From: Paramacrobiotus metropolitanus
Taxonomy: Eukaryota > Tardigrada > Eutardigrada > Parachela > Macrobiotidae
Direction: 5' to 3'
Assembly (NCBI RefSeq): GCF_019649055.1
Contig: NW_026570231.1
Span: forward strand, 1,736,001-1,800,000
DNA: 64,000 nt
Shown in pieces: positions 44,606 to 57,484 of the stretch. Numbering within the stretch: the first letter of the stretch is position 1; each line of letters starts with the position of its first letter. Both the position numbers and the translations under genes were made by a program. The notes beneath the pieces are model-generated. The model had not been told where the DNA came from. It saw only the letters and a list, made by a program, of their open reading frames with translations, and did not search any database.

Positions 44606-47600
44606 TCAGTCTCTGTAGTACACGTCCAACGCGGCGAAGGTTATCTTGTTTAGCATTGTCAAATCCAGTTTTCGCAAGTCGACATCATCCCAGCGCTGCG
44701 GACTGCCATCGGGGCCAACACCGTTGAGCCTGATTAAAACAAAACACCCACGTTGGAATATAAGCCGTCTTCTTTTATTTCCGTGTTATGGTATATACTC
44801 TTGCTGTACTTGTGGCCATACTCACATCTGAAAGAACCTGCGAATCCACGCCCAGTCATTGGGATAGGCCGACGTCCGGAGCCAGCGCGCATGCATCGCG
44901 GTGACCTTTTCCCGCACCCGCTGCGTAACAGCCGGGCAGTTGTCGTTGACCACGAGTATGAAGCGTTGGCACTGCTCTTGAGCTGTCTCCGTGCAGCGGA
45001 AACGGATGAACGGAATAACCACGTCCATGCGCCTTTTTTCGTCATCCCGCGGTCGCATGAATGTATTCTCGTCCTTTGCCCTTGCCGAGAAGCATTCGTA
45101 GTATGATGTCGACAAGAGCAACTTACTGTAAGTGCCAACGCATGCGGTGTAGTTAATCAGCACCAACTGCTCACACAAGCTCATCCACTTGATCAGTTTG
45201 CGACTTTCGAAATGTCCAGTCTGCTTAGGCTGCAGCTGCATGAAGGAACTGCTCCACTCCGAGTCGCTCTCGTAGCAATTCTTAAGAATTATCAGCGGCA
45301 AACGAATGCCCTTCTTCTCCAGAACAACCACATCGTAAATCGGTGCAAATTTCCATTCCAAGCACATCCCATCGGGGTCACATATTCTTCTCTCCTCCGG
45401 CGTTTTTTCCTCTACTAATACTAACGCTCGTGTTTCTTGTGAAACGGCTTGTCTCAGTGCTGTTGCCAGTTTGTAGTTGTTGACAAAGTCCAGAGTTGAG
45501 AATATCGAGCCATCCCAGTCCTGCTTTGCAAACTGAGAAGGGATGGCAAAGATGATAATTTGGCGATGGCGAAGGTAGTCACGCGAAATTAGCCTCCACA
45601 ACGCGCACACCCTGTAAATTACAGAGTGTAATTTGATGATAACAGGTGATAATTATACTATTGTTCGTATTTTTATTGGTAAAAATTCATTCAGCGTTTT
45701 CACCGTACAAAACCAGCAGAAAACGCATATACCGAGGCTCAGCACAATACTTACAATGGACTTCAAAATTTTGTTACATTCGGTTCGGGACCGCTGTTTT
45801 AATAGCCAAGACCAATAAAATGACCAGTAACCAGGAAACGCGTAACTCCTGCTGACGTCAAACACTTGCATCTTGCATATCTCCCAAGGATAACCATCAA
45901 CCGATATATCAAAAGAATGAGAAAGAAATTACAAGAATTGTGATACCAAAAAGATTCTCCTTCATGAGATCTAAGAGAAAATCGAGCCATTTCAGTTTGT
46001 CGTAGACGTGCTGCTTGAAAACTGGAACCAAACCGTGGATGAAAAATCCTATGCTTTGTCTACGAGAAACTTCAGATGCCTCGATTTTCTCTTAGAACTC
46101 ATAAAGAACAACCCGCTTGGTATCAAAATTCTTGTAATTTTTTTCTCTTTTGTTTGAAATATTGGTTGATGGTTTTGGTTGGGAAATGCGCAAGCTGCAA
46201 GTGTCTGAACTCAACAGGCCGATGGCCAGCCCGGAATTTGGCTGATTGAGTACAGATAAGTAGCTGGTTGCGCGCGTTCTGAGAGTGTAACAAAATTTTG
46301 AAGTCCATTGTGAAAAAGTACTTGCTCAGTACTTAAAAAAAGCAGTTGCCATGCCGATGGCGCTTACGAGCGGTTCTCGGGCATGAACCTTTAGCACTGG
46401 ATCATTGGATGTCTCGAGCCAACGGCTACAGCGAACTTACTGACTCATGCGTAACTGCGTAATGACGTCCACTGCAAGAAAAACATCGGCAATGATCGCA
46501 ATCGGAAGACCAAATGCGGAAGTTTCCACCATTTCTAGAAAACATCGAAAATACATTTCGTTCCGCCGATAAATCAAACGTACATGTATTGACCTATAGC
46601 AACCACATATAATTGCACGTACTATTATTGTTTGTTTATTGTTAATAAGCAGTCTCTCTATGAGCAGCTTATTAGCTCATTTGATACTTCAGCATGTGAC
46701 ACTGACGTTCGTGCACATGTGTGGTCGACGATAAGTTGCTCCGTCAGTTGTGGCTTACCGTGTTGGAAGAACAAGTTGTCGGCCACCATTTGGTTGGCTT
46801 GTACAGAATCCCTTGACACTTGCTCGGTGAGGTAGTTGTGGCAGGCTTCCCGTAGAGAATCTTCGTTCCAGAACATGCTGCGTCCGGCTGCATCACCGTG
46901 CACTTCGGCGCAAATGAAAGTGACTGTGTAAATTCCCGCGCGCACAAACACACGACACCCGATATCGAACTGATAGCCATCAAGCCCCGTATGTGACCTT
47001 CCCATGCAACGGAAATAAAACTGATCTGCAGCATGCCTTTCCAACTGACAGCTGATGTTGCACGGGTCCTCCGGGCCGAGTGTTATCTGGCAAGTGGGAA
47101 TCAGAAACTTGGTCATCAGATTCACATCACACAACAAATGCGCCTTTTCGAAAGCGATGACATGCTTCTTGTACACGTATCCGCTTGCTTTACCAGAAAA
47201 GCCGCCTTCATCGTATGGCGCGGGTAATTGTGCGATAAGCTGACATTTAGATACAATGCGGCGTTCAGGTGAAGTGATTTGGTTGGGCTGATCCAGACTG
47301 ATCTCGCAGAACATGCAGTACAAATCATTAATGAAGGTCGCGGGACGGAAAACGAACGGTCCGCCGACTTCATCTTGCAGCGCCGCTTGCAATGCCGTAT
47401 GACGTCTGTGAGCGAATAAAGGATGATGCGGCCACAAATGCTTAGACTTTATCCATTCCGCGTTGACTGTGCTGGCATGAAAGTCGATGAAGAACTGGTC
47501 GCCGTCAATATCCTGCACGTAGCCCAGCCACCATTGCCCGTTGTCGCGCTGCACCAGCACGGTGTTTCCGTAGTTTAATTGGCGCACACCCGAGCGCAAT

Positions 47601-47635
47601 TCCCGATAATAGCGAATTGTTGGATTTGGTGACAT
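44606..47635 (-). CDS. Tandem family copy B, intact four-exon gene
   Basis: Exons 47635-46759 (877 nt), 46534-46441 (94), 45611-44826 (786) and 44729-44606 (124) give 1,881 nt, exactly 627 codons including the stop. All junctions are GT-AG. The start is the Met of MSPNPTIRYYRELR, the position conserved in copies A and C; the frame reaches further upstream to 47845 but that part is not shared. Domains: Tudor/Agenet-like barrel near residues 20-65 (NYGNTVLVQRDNGQWWLGYV), Cys pairs in the rest of exon 1, one hydrophobic helix from exon 2 (FGLPIAIIADVFLAVDVI), an alpha/beta region in exon 3, and a short conserved end. It is the only clearly intact copy here. I do not recognise a named family. Confidence 0.75.
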
Positions 47636-47825
47636 GACGCTGCTGCGGACTGCAGAAGATTCCAAAACAGAACAGATCTGGTGGAGATAACTGCGTCGCT
47701 CAACGGAACTGGCTGCTTTCAATAAACTGCCGGTAGTAAAAGAATGTTGTACAGAGTCTGCCTGATGAACTTCAGCTAACTCATTGGTCAAAGGTAAGAA
47801 AAATGTTTGAACGATATTTGATATC

Positions 47826-48277
47826 GTGTACTGCCGGCAATCCAATTACGTACTATGCGAAAATCTTGTTGACTTAGATATCGTTAGCCTACTAGAAGTA
47901 GAAGAAAATACGCAGTTCATTACTGAAGAATTCAACGATGTCCCGGTTCTAAGGAAAATAATTTTCGGCTGGCTGCAAGACCAAAACGGCTCGGCCTACC
48001 TGCATACAATATGAATCATACGCCAGAGAGCGCGAAACAGACGTGCCCCATTTTACTTATAAAAGGGCGAGCAGCAGAGCTTAAACAAGAAGTTGAGGCA
48101 TTAGTCGGAGCCATTGTAATGGCTTTGCATCCTACGAGTATTACGCTAGAGAGCAGAGAGATCGAAATTGATCAGATTTGTCATCACTCGATTCAGTCAG
48201 ATTTAGACGAGCAAAAGAGGCAAGCGTTGACCGAATTTCAGTCATGTCAGACCCGTTACCACTTACCAGACAGATAA
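47826..48277 (+). other. Possible remnant of a divergent partner gene beside copy B
   Basis: Plus-strand frames here (ending with the 48011-48277 ORF, RQALTEFQSCQT near its end) share short segments with the plus-strand sequence beyond copy C at about 51.65-52.08 kb (a DELQL/DEIQL word and a LTEF word). This suggests a second gene, divergently oriented from the family gene, was duplicated with it. No domain recognised; both look degraded. Confidence 0.25.
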
Positions 48278-48599
48278 TAGTGTATCAGCTATTACAAAGT
48301 TCGACAAATTTATAAAAAATAATCCCTTGAAAAACAGTTCTTCTGATTGCCGTTGGCATTTTCAGCTGTTGTTATGTTGTGTGACAAACGCTGTAAAAGG
48401 TTTACGCACTACTACTATGAGCTGAAGTTCAAAGAGTTCGATTTTCTACCTCCAAGTGCAACTTCACATCAACTGTGCTGAATCAGTAATGGTAGCGCTT
48501 AGAAATTTGCTGCGCTAATCTATTTCCGATAATATGGCCAAATAAAAAAAATTAAGAAAAGCTCAAATGCTGTATAATGAGCTCTAAATAAAGTATCAA

Positions 48600-48905
48600 G
48601 CCATGCAGCTGCAACGTCAATCATCAACAGACAACAATCAATCAATTTAAAACAAATTCAGTGAAGCCTACAGCGTGTAGCAGCAATTCAACTTCTTATG
48701 TTAATAACGTTAAATAAAACAACGTGCGGAACTTTCAGTCTCTGTAGTATACGTCCAACGCGGCGAAGGTTATTTTGTTCAGCCTAGACAAATCCAGCTG
48801 TCTCAAGTCGACATCATCCCAGAGCTGCGGACTGCCGTCGGCACCGACGCCACTGAGACTACTCAAAACAAAAACCCGCATTCAAAAACTAAGCCTTGTT
48901 GAATT
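48600..48905 (-). repeat. Duplicated family exon 4 with its downstream flank (proximal copy)
   Basis: This segment and 49043-49350 are near-identical. Both contain exon 4 of the family (stop side at about 48738 and 49183) plus about 130 bases of 3' flank that include CAGTGAAGCCTACAGCGTGT. The proximal exon is uninterrupted (SPQLWDDVDLRQLDL) but has no exon 3 attached, so it is an orphan last exon. Confidence 0.8.
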
Positions 48906-49182
48906 CATTACCAAATTTTGACATTCCCATCATGCCACATTTGTAGCACATTTGTAGCCAGTTGCTCTACCGATTGAGTCGTAGCTGGGAAGTGGTAATT
49001 CTCGTACATTAATCCGTACCGAGTCTCTCTACACGACAAAGCCATGCAGCTGCAACCTCAATCATCAACAACAACAACAGACAACAATCAATCAATTTAA
49101 AACAAATTCAGTGAAGCCTACAGCGTGTAGCAGCAATTCAACTTCTTATGTTAATAACGTTAAATAAAACAACGTGCGGAAC

Positions 49183-51553
49183 GTTCAGTCTCTGTAGTAT
49201 ACGTCAAACGCGGCGAAGGTTATTTTGTTCAGCCTAGACAAATCCAGCTGTCGCAAGTCGACATCATCCCAACGCTGCGGACTGCCGTCGGAACCACGCC
49301 ATTGAGCCTGATCAAAACACAAAAGCCCGCATTCAAAAATTATGCCTTATTGAATTGATTTTGACATTTCATCATGCCACATTTGTAGCCATACTCACAT
49401 CTGGAAAAGAATGCGAATCCTCGACCACAGATCGGGATATGTCCAAGTCTGCACCCAGCGGGCATGCATGGCGGTGACCTTTTCCCACACCTGCTGCGTA
49501 ACAGCCGGACAGTTGTTGTTGACCGCGGCTAAGAAGCGTTGGTACTGCTCGTCGGCGGTCTCCGTGCAGCGGAAGCGCAAAAACGGAATAATCACATCCA
49601 ACCGTCGTTTAGTGTCATCCCCCAATCGCAAAAAATCATTCCGGCAGTGCCGCTACGTTTTCGTTGAAATGCCTGTACAGGAGAGATTTGTTGTCGGCTC
49701 CAACGGCTGCGGTGTAGTTGATCAGCAGCAACTGTTCACACGCGGTCATCCACTCGGACAGCCTGCGGCATTCAAACTGTCCACTCCGTTTAGTCGGTTG
49801 CAACTGCAGGAAGGAAGTACTCCACGACGAGTCGCTCTCGTACCCGTTTTTGGCGATGATCAGCGGCAGACGGATGCCATTCTTTTCCCGTACAACAACA
49901 TCCCAAATCGCCTCAAATTTCCATGCGAAGCCCCTTCCATGTGGGTCACATCTCCGTCTGACATCCGGCGTTTTTCCTCTACTAAAGCCAACACTCGTGT
50001 TTCTTTGGAAACGATTCGCCGCAGCAACGTCGCCAGTTTATAGCTGTGGACAGGGTCTAAAGCAGAATATATCGAGCCATCCCAGTCCTCCGCTGCGAAC
50101 AGGGAAGGAATGACAAAGATGATATGGCGATGGCGGATGTAGTCACGCGAAATCAGCCTCCACAACGCGCACACCCTGTAATTAGTTCTAACTAGCCCTT
50201 ATGAGTCTTTTAGAGTATTAGCAAAGGGCTCCACAACAAACTTACTGGCTCACGCGAAACTGTGTAATGACATCCACTGTAAGGAAGACGCTGGCAAAGA
50301 TCGCAATCGGAAGGTCGAAGATGGGAATTTCTCCCATTTCTGCAAAACTTTCTGTAGATGCTAACAGTAATTCTCACGGTATGGCGCAGTAAGGCCTACT
50401 GAAGTATCAAGTGAACGACGCTCAGTACTTTTGAGTTGCTACTACGTCACTGTAGTAACTGACACTTACAGATGGGCTACACCGGAAAAACCAGAACTTT
50501 ATGATTAGATAGCTAAAACACTTCGTTAACACTGCCAATCCGTTCAACGTTGGCGACTACTAACATTACTGAACAACTAACCTTGAACCTGTTTAAATAC
50601 GACCGAAAAATTTCTAAATATTTGCTTATTCGTCTGAATTGCTAAACTAATTTATAAATTTTACCTATTTTAGCTTCACATACCGTGATGCAAGGAAGCC
50701 GTTATGGATTTCTCGGCCACCATTATGGTGGTTTTTACCGATTCCCATGACAGTTGCTCATGGAGGTAGCTGTGGCAGGCTTTCTCCAGAATCTGCATCC
50801 CAGAGCGTCTGCGTCCACTTCGGCGCAAATGAACGTGACATTGTCAACCTCCGCTCGCACGAACACACGGCAACCGACATTGAACTGATACCCATTAAGC
50901 ATCGTATGTGACGTTCCTGTGCAGTGGAACTGAAATTTATCGGGCGCAGCCCACCTGCTCAGCTGACAGCTGGCATTGCACGGATCCCCGGGGCCGAGCG
51001 TTATCTGGCAAGTGGGAATCAGGAACTTGACCATAAGATTCACATCACGAAGGATATGCGCCTTGTCGAAAGCGATGACATGCTTCTTGTACACGTGTCC
51101 GCTTGCTTTACAAAAAAAGCTGCCTTGATCGTCTGCCGCCGGTGGTTGGGCGATAAGCTGACCCCCCGACGCAAGGCGGCGTTCAGGTGAAGTGGTTTGG
51201 TTTGGCTGATCCAGACTTACAGCGCAGAACATGCAGTGCAAATCCGCAAGGAAGGTAGCGGGACGAAAAACCAACGGTCTGCCGGGTTCGTCCTGCAGTG
51301 CCGCGTGCACTGCCGTATTGCGATGAAGTCTGTGATGGAATAAAGCGTGATGCGGCCACAAATATTTCGAATGTATCCATTCGCCTTGGACTGTGCTGGC
51401 GTCAAAGTCAACGAAGAACGTGTCACCAGCAATATCCTGCACGTATCCCAGCCACCACTGGTCGCGCTGCACCAGCAAGGTGTTTCCGTAGTTCAGTTGA
51501 CGCGCACCCGAGCGCAGCTCCCGATAATAGCGTAATGTTGGAGTGGGGGCCAT
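49183..51553 (-). pseudogene. Tandem family copy C, multiply frameshifted
   Basis: All four exons are recognisable: exon 1 from Met 51553 (MAPTPTLRYYRELRSG), exon 2 near 50345-50250 (FDLPIAIFASVFLTVDVI), exon 3 from about 50180, exon 4 near 49310. Exon 1 has a deletion near 50800 that changes frame. Exon 3 has lost one A in an A-run near 49970, and has a second shift near 49640. Exon 4 lacks one base near 49293. Splice sites remain good, suggesting recent inactivation. Codon-level similarity to copy B remains high. Confidence 0.75.
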
Positions 51554-52239
51554 GTCGCTGTGCGCACTAGAGCAAATCCCAGTGTAACTACGCTGCTCAA
51601 CGGAATTGGTCGTTTTCGTTAAATTTCCGGTAGTAAAACATTACTTTGCGGATGGGCCGATGAAATTCAGCTAGCTCAGGTGTATGATGCGCTGAAACGG
51701 CAAAAAAACTTGGATATTACCTTTAGTGAGCCACCCAACCAATTGGCCAAATATATCAAACTGCCGGCAATACAAACCGATGGTCCTATGCGACATCCGG
51801 TTGATTGACCTTGTCATTAACCAGCAAAAGAATATATGTAGTGAACTACATAATCCGGCAGCCCTAACCCACCTGAGCGCAGGGGCCAGATTTGTGACTA
51901 GCATCATCCGATTCAGACAGACTCATTATGTACATAGATGAAGAGATAATAGAGAAAAGTCTGCGCTTGCTTTGGCAGTTGGCAGGCAAGAGAATATCCA
52001 GACAACCAGAATCACAGAGACGGCGCAGCGCCTCTGCGGACAGGCGTCTGACCGAGTTCAAATGTTTCAAACATATTTGATCCATTTCGTGATCTTGAAC
52101 GTATCATCGTTACTAGCGGCCACAGTGCTCTACAATTTGTCAGTGACAATAATTACAACTGAGCGCCATCAGTTTCGCTAGGAAATGAGTCGAATGACTG
52201 AAATTCGTCAGTGCTTTTGCCAGTAATTTTTTAACCGTC

Positions 52240-53275
52240 ATGAATGCGAAACCACGGTACTTTCGCGAATTACATTCGCGAGATGTACGGCAGATGAATT
52301 ACGGGAACACTGTGCTGGTGCAGCGCGACAACGGTCAGTGGTGGCTGGGATACGTTCAAGATATTGACGGCGATCAGTTTCTCGTTGACTTCGACTCTAT
52401 CACAACCAACGGAGAATGGATTCTGTGGCGTAGTGTAGTGGCACTATGTCACGAGATACTGTCTCCGCTGTGACCTGTGTGTCCAGCATGGCAACTGCGG
52501 AAGCAGTGTGCCTGTGTTGCTATGTTGCCGATAATTATTTGGTTTTGTGCGCCCTCAGTGGCGGGTTAATATTAAAGATATTACGCCACCTTCAAGTCGT
52601 GACAGATTCATTCTCAGAATCTCTGGCCACATCATTTCTACGACGGCCTTTCTGCAGGTGGCGCTGCGTGACGGCGATAATGGACCGTTGGTCTTCCGAC
52701 CGGCGATCGATTTCAGATATCTGTCAGGCATGTTCTACTCTGTACGCTCGGACAATCGAGAGCCAGATTGTGTTGTGCACGGGTCACAGTTTGTCGAACA
52801 CGTGCCGCCACCCGGTAGAGAACCGAGCTTCTTCGCCAGAACCAGCGGCTTCATGTACCGGAAACGAGTGATCCGCTTCGAGAGGGCGCACCGCTTGCGT
52901 GGAGTGCATTTAATGCCTAAGTTTCTGCACCGTTCATGCCGGTTGACGTCGGGCAGTGGCGACGGTCCGTGTAATGCCAGCTGCCCTTTTGCAAGAATCA
53001 TATCGACACCTTTATTTTCTTCTGCGCCGGAAATCACCGCGCGCAGGATGATGCACTGTATCGTTTTAATGTCGGTTGCCGCGCTTTCGTGCGAGCGGAA
53101 ACGGAAACGGTCACGTTTGTTTGCGCGGAAGTGCATAACGTCGCAAGCGGGCGAAGCTTATTTTGGAATGAAGATGCCCTAAAAGAAGCCTGCCAAAATT
53201 ACTTAAGCGAGCAAGAATCCGGTTGCGTTATCGTGGACGACTGGGCCAAACGACTGCTCGAGCACGGTAAGGGCA
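52240..53275 (+). pseudogene. Tandem family copy D, inverted, exon 1 only, broken
   Basis: Starts MNAKPRYFRELH and keeps the Tudor/Agenet-like segment (NYGNTVLVQRDNGQWWLGYV). It is interrupted near 52430-52560, where unrelated-looking sequence breaks the frame. It resumes (GPLVFRPAIDF, then MYRKRVIRFERAHRLRG), and shifts again near 53030 before the last conserved part (VTFVCAEV, LFWNEDALKEACQNYL). A donor-like GTAAGG at 53269 marks the exon 1 end. Exons 2-4 were not found downstream, where a gypsy remnant begins. Confidence 0.75.
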
Positions 53276-53425
53276 TCAAGACATACTCTGTAGTCTCACA
53301 TAAGTTAAATATAAGTGCAATACTTGCAATAAAATTGAATAAATGGCAATTAAATGCATAAACAACCTTGCACCACCAAATGTGGCGCTTTGGTTAGTAC
53401 TTACATTAGTCTGCAGTTGCGCATC

Positions 53426-53445
53426 CATACATACATACATACTAA
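53426..53445 (+). repeat. CATA microsatellite
   Basis: Five CATA repeats in a row (CATACATACATACATACATA). Confidence 0.9.
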
Positions 53446-53816
53446 AGCGTATGAATGTTGTCTAAGCGGTTCACCGTGTGTGACCACCTGTTCTGACCAG
53501 CTCACCATGAGCGTAGCATGACTAGACACATTTATCGGAAGATGCCCATTCTGTTTCTAAACCTGATTTTAGTTTTGGTCTTTCGTCCGTTTGTACGAGA
53601 CGTACTAATAAAGTTAGGCGGGTTCTGGCCGCACAGTGAATTGGTGTTTCTCGATTCTGGTAATTGTCGTATATGTAATACGCTTTCATATGATAATAAT
53701 ACAGTAATAACACAAAGTCTCAGATTCTCGTACCCAGCTGGTAATCGTCCTAAATCATCATTATTATCGCACACCACAACGCATGACCTTTTGCGCTTAG
53801 CAACATCATACACTAC

Positions 53817-55155
53817 ATCTCCTTCCCCCGATAAAAAAAAATTATTTTGCATATCTGTATCGTATTGGCTCTACTCCCTTATTCGCTCTCGCTGACACAC
53901 GCAATGGAGGAGCAGGGTTCGCTGTAGCAGGCACTGCTACTGCAGGAAGTTCTGTGTTCAGAGCTGGATCCGGCTGTGGTCGGATGACAGGCTCTGTAAT
54001 GGCAGGTTGCTCGTCACGCTGTGGCATTTCCGATATCATCGCTTTTGGAACTGTTGGCGATGTAACGTCGTTGGGCTCAGCTGCAGTACGCCATTCACGC
54101 GGCCTGATCTGGTCTTCGTGGCGGAACCACTCTTGGCCGTCGACGGTAACTGTCCATTGACGATTTCCCTTCTTAGACCGCAGCTGGCCGGGTGTCCAAT
54201 GGGTTTTAGGACCGTGGCGAAAATCACGTACTAACACCAACTGTCTGCCATTGAAGTTTTTCGCTTTGGCATGCTGATCGAAATTACGTTTATGACGGTC
54301 CATGTTGGCTTGCCGTGTCTCGTTCGCGTCTGGATGTATCAAATCCAGCGCTGTGCGCATTCGCCGTTTAAGGAACAACTCATCTGGCGCACTTCCGGTG
54401 GTGGCTTGCGGTGTCGTACGATACCTGAATAGGTATTTCCGCAGAGCATCATCGATGTTGGCATTGTTGTCAGCCAACATCTTGGTCATGGCGTCCTTGA
54501 ATGCGCCGACATAACGTTCCGCCTGCCCGTTCGATTGCGGGTGTCCAGGCGCCGTGCGCAGGTGTGCAATCCCGTTTGCTTTGCAGTAGTCTGCAAACTC
54601 GGCACTGGTGAACTGCGGCCCATTATCCGTCACCAGCTGCTTCGGGTATCCGAAACGGCCACACAAGTGCTCCAGCACGGCAATCACGTCGCCGGACTGC
54701 GTCCGCCGCATCTTGACGACTTCCGGCCACTTAGAAATGCTGTTCACAATCACGAGAAACATCTCGTTATGGAACGGGCCCGCGAAGTCCATATGCACGC
54801 GCTGCCACGGATTCTCGGCAACTGGCCACTGCTGCAACGGCACTTTCGGCGTTTCTTTTGCCACCATACTGCAGGCAGGGCAATTCTTCGCCAGTCGCTC
54901 GATGTCTGCGTCCAACCCAGGCCACCAGAAATGACTTCTGGCCTGCGCCTTCATACGCACCATGCCGGCATGTGTCGCGTGCAAGTGTTTCAGCAGCGCT
55001 GGCTGGAGGGACGTCGGAATGACCGTCCTCGCTCCCCACAGGATACACCCAGCAACCACGGACAGCTGAAGCCGCCGTTGGTGGTACGGTTGGAGGTCCG
55101 GCGCCGCTTTGTCTGGCCATTCAGTTAGCACCAGGTGACGGCACCGCGCTAACAC
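53817..55155 (-). mobile_element. Ty3/gypsy retrotransposon, 5'-truncated (integrase and 3' end)
   Basis: A 437-codon open frame (55155-53842). It has the H2C2 zinc finger (HLHATHAGM...NCPAC), then the integrase core HMDFAGP, VTDNGPQF and SNGQAERY (D, D, E). A C-terminal region follows with RQLVLVRDFRHGPKTHW and a GPY-less tail. Reverse transcriptase, RNase H, protease and gag are absent, and the sequence stops being element-like just above 55155. Below the stop is a polypurine tract (minus strand GGGGGAAGGAGA at 53829-53818) followed by TGTAGTG at 53817, the expected start of the 3' LTR. The far LTR end was not located. The open frame suggests a fairly young insertion. Confidence 0.85.
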
Positions 55156-55175
55156 ACGGTTGTAGCCGGCAGAAC

Positions 55176-55262
55176 TGTTAACATGTTAACGGTTAACGCA
55201 TTAACATGTGTGCCGGGCGAGAATGTTAACGTTAACATTCCAGCCGGGCCCAAATGTTAACG
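55176..55262. repeat. GTTAAC palindrome cluster, left
   Basis: Repeated GTTAAC sites with perfect short palindromes such as AATGTTAACGTTAACATT, and the phrase GTGCCGGGC / GCCGGGC shared with the cluster at 56.4 kb. Confidence 0.7.
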
Positions 55263-55269
55263 ACCAAAA

Positions 55270-56380
55270 TCATGCAAGCGTTTTATTAATGTTCAGCACA
55301 ATGTGAGTCCTTAATTTACTTGTGCATCTTTAATGTGTAGTAAATTGTTATTTCATTCTGGAGATTGTGAATGCATCTATTTGCAGAGTAAAACCTTGTA
55401 CGCACCTATTAAAACTGCAAGTTAACTGAATAGCTTGGCCACCGAAGTCGGGACGGTGATACGTCCGGAAAAGGCGCGATACGAGCGACATAGTATCTTT
55501 GCCAGCGAATTAGCATCGAAGTCCAGCGCGGGAACGCGTCCTCTGCCATGGGAACAGCATCAGCATCGGGAAATTTAGATGAAATATGTATTCTTCTTTA
55601 TTGGGTCGTTCATTTGCTTTGTAGGCTGAGGCTGTGTAAACAGCACAAATCTACTGTCACAGAAAACTTGTGAACATTTTGTACCGCCAATCTGATTAAA
55701 GGTGCCGCCCGAATTAAATGACGCAACAAAGCTTGCATAGATGCCCTATTATTTCAAATTCGTGTAGTGGTATTATTCGGAAGAATATGTAAACTGTAAA
55801 TATAACTGCACATAGTGCGGTCATTTGTCGAAAATTTCTTTTCCAGAATCTGTTTTTGGCGAAAAAAATACTGAATAGAACAAACTTTGTGTAACGTTAT
55901 ATTTGTGTAACGTGTGGTGTTACATAACAGTTATACCTGGTTTCGATTTCGCCAATAACGGTGTTATAGTTTGCCCGCTGATTGTATTTTATTAAAATTT
56001 TTGAAATGAAACCGTTTCGTAAGTGCAGCGTGAAGAGCGATTGTTAATCGAATATTGGTGAAGGTATCGAATATGAACCATTAAATTGTGATTTGTGATT
56101 ACGTTTTAGCTTCTTTCAAAGTACAGTATACGATCCATTCCAACAAAATGTCTGGGTTTTTTAGCTGAAATGATGTTTTTAAGTGATCTTTTTGGGCCAC
56201 TAAACCACATGAACTAGCACAGGAGAAAACCCTTCCCATACGTCATATTATATGGAAGCCCAATTTCTCATTGAAAATCGCTTCTGTTGAAGTTCGCACT
56301 AGAGTCAACGAGGATGGTGGTGAAAACAGTGACCTTAACCCGCGTACCGGGCCGATGGCACAATCTTAAAAGAATCAATA
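55270..56380. other. No gene recognised between the palindrome clusters
   Basis: No coding motifs on either strand. If the flanking clusters are terminal repeats, this is the interior of a non-coding element. Confidence 0.4.
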
Positions 56381-56384
56381 ATGC

Positions 56385-56600
56385 CGATAATGATGGCATT
56401 AACAGTTTAACACGAGTGCCGGGCTAGAATGTTAACGGCGTTAACATTCCCGCCAGGCTGGCATGTTAACGCGGCGTTAACATGCCAGTCTGGCGGAATG
56501 TTAACGCCGATTCAACCAGCACGCGTTAACGGCGTTAATAACGCCGTTAACACGTGCCGGGCTGGGATATTAATGGTGTTAACACACGTGTCAGCGGTTT
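56385..56600. repeat. GTTAAC palindrome cluster, right, with large hairpin
   Basis: About ten GTTAAC or TTAACG sites. The part from about 56428 to 56512 is itself a near-perfect inverted repeat about 85 bases long (arms contain GTTAACATTCC...GGCATGTTAAC and their complements). It is built from smaller palindromes such as GGCATGTTAACGC / GGCGTTAACATGCC. With the 55.2-kb cluster it may bound a 1.2-1.4-kb element. Confidence 0.75.
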
Positions 56601-57484
56601 TTACTGAATGTCAGATATTTACCTAATGCGATATTGAATACGATGGATTCAGTACGATGTTGCCTTCAATGCACTGCTTTAAAAGATTATTAAAATTTTA
56701 AAATTAACACAACTGTTCACATAGCTATACATAATCTACTTTACAGTGGTTTTGAATTACCATCGTAAAAATTAAAGTGATTATTCAGTAAGGAGTGGCT
56801 ATTCGTAAAAGCATACAACAAAACGTGCTGGGCTAGCAAAGTTTGGCGATGCTGTGAATTGTTAAGAGTTGGATCATGCGGCCTTATACCGACTGTCTGT
56901 TGCAAGACGACACAAAGGCATTTGCCGCTGTTAAAAGGTTGAAAATTGCGCTGTTGTCGTATGTAGTCGTTCTGTATAGACAGTATGAGATTAAGAAGAG
57001 CAAAATTATGTGAGTGTAGGAACAAACGCATCGAATAAGGAGAGAGGATCACAGAGCAGTGCTAATAAATCGGTAGAGACTCTGTCTCTTTGGTGTGCCT
57101 ATGCTGTCTTGCTCTGTTATATGAGATTCCAGCACAGCTCTATCAGCATCTTGTTGTGAGCATGCCGCTGCCCGAGATCAGCTGCGCGATTGAATGAAAA
57201 TATTTTTACATATAAGATAAGAGAGAAATGAAAGAGACATGGAGGATGCGAGTGCGAACACCATTCAAAGCTTGCAATAACAAAAATATCATCATATTAA
57301 AGGGATGGTGATATTTGCTTTGCAAAAACCATCAAATTTCTAAATAAAGTGGACGTTTTGGACGGTTTTTAATGTTTGAAATGTTGTCTTGATAAGTACA
57401 GTGTGTCTTTCTTAAGCATGAAAAGGCCGGCTTTTTTGCTGTTTGTTACAACTTACAAATTAATGTTAAAGTCTCCGTAGCGGT

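Noticed and set aside
48940-49020. tRNA-like D-arm (minus strand ACTCAATCGGTAGAGCAAC)
   Set aside because: Only the D-arm resembles a tRNA. The anticodon stem does not pair and no T-arm or B box follows, so a tRNA gene or SINE is not supported.
54535-55128. Plus-strand open frame of 197 codons
   Set aside because: Shadow of the gypsy integrase on the opposite strand.
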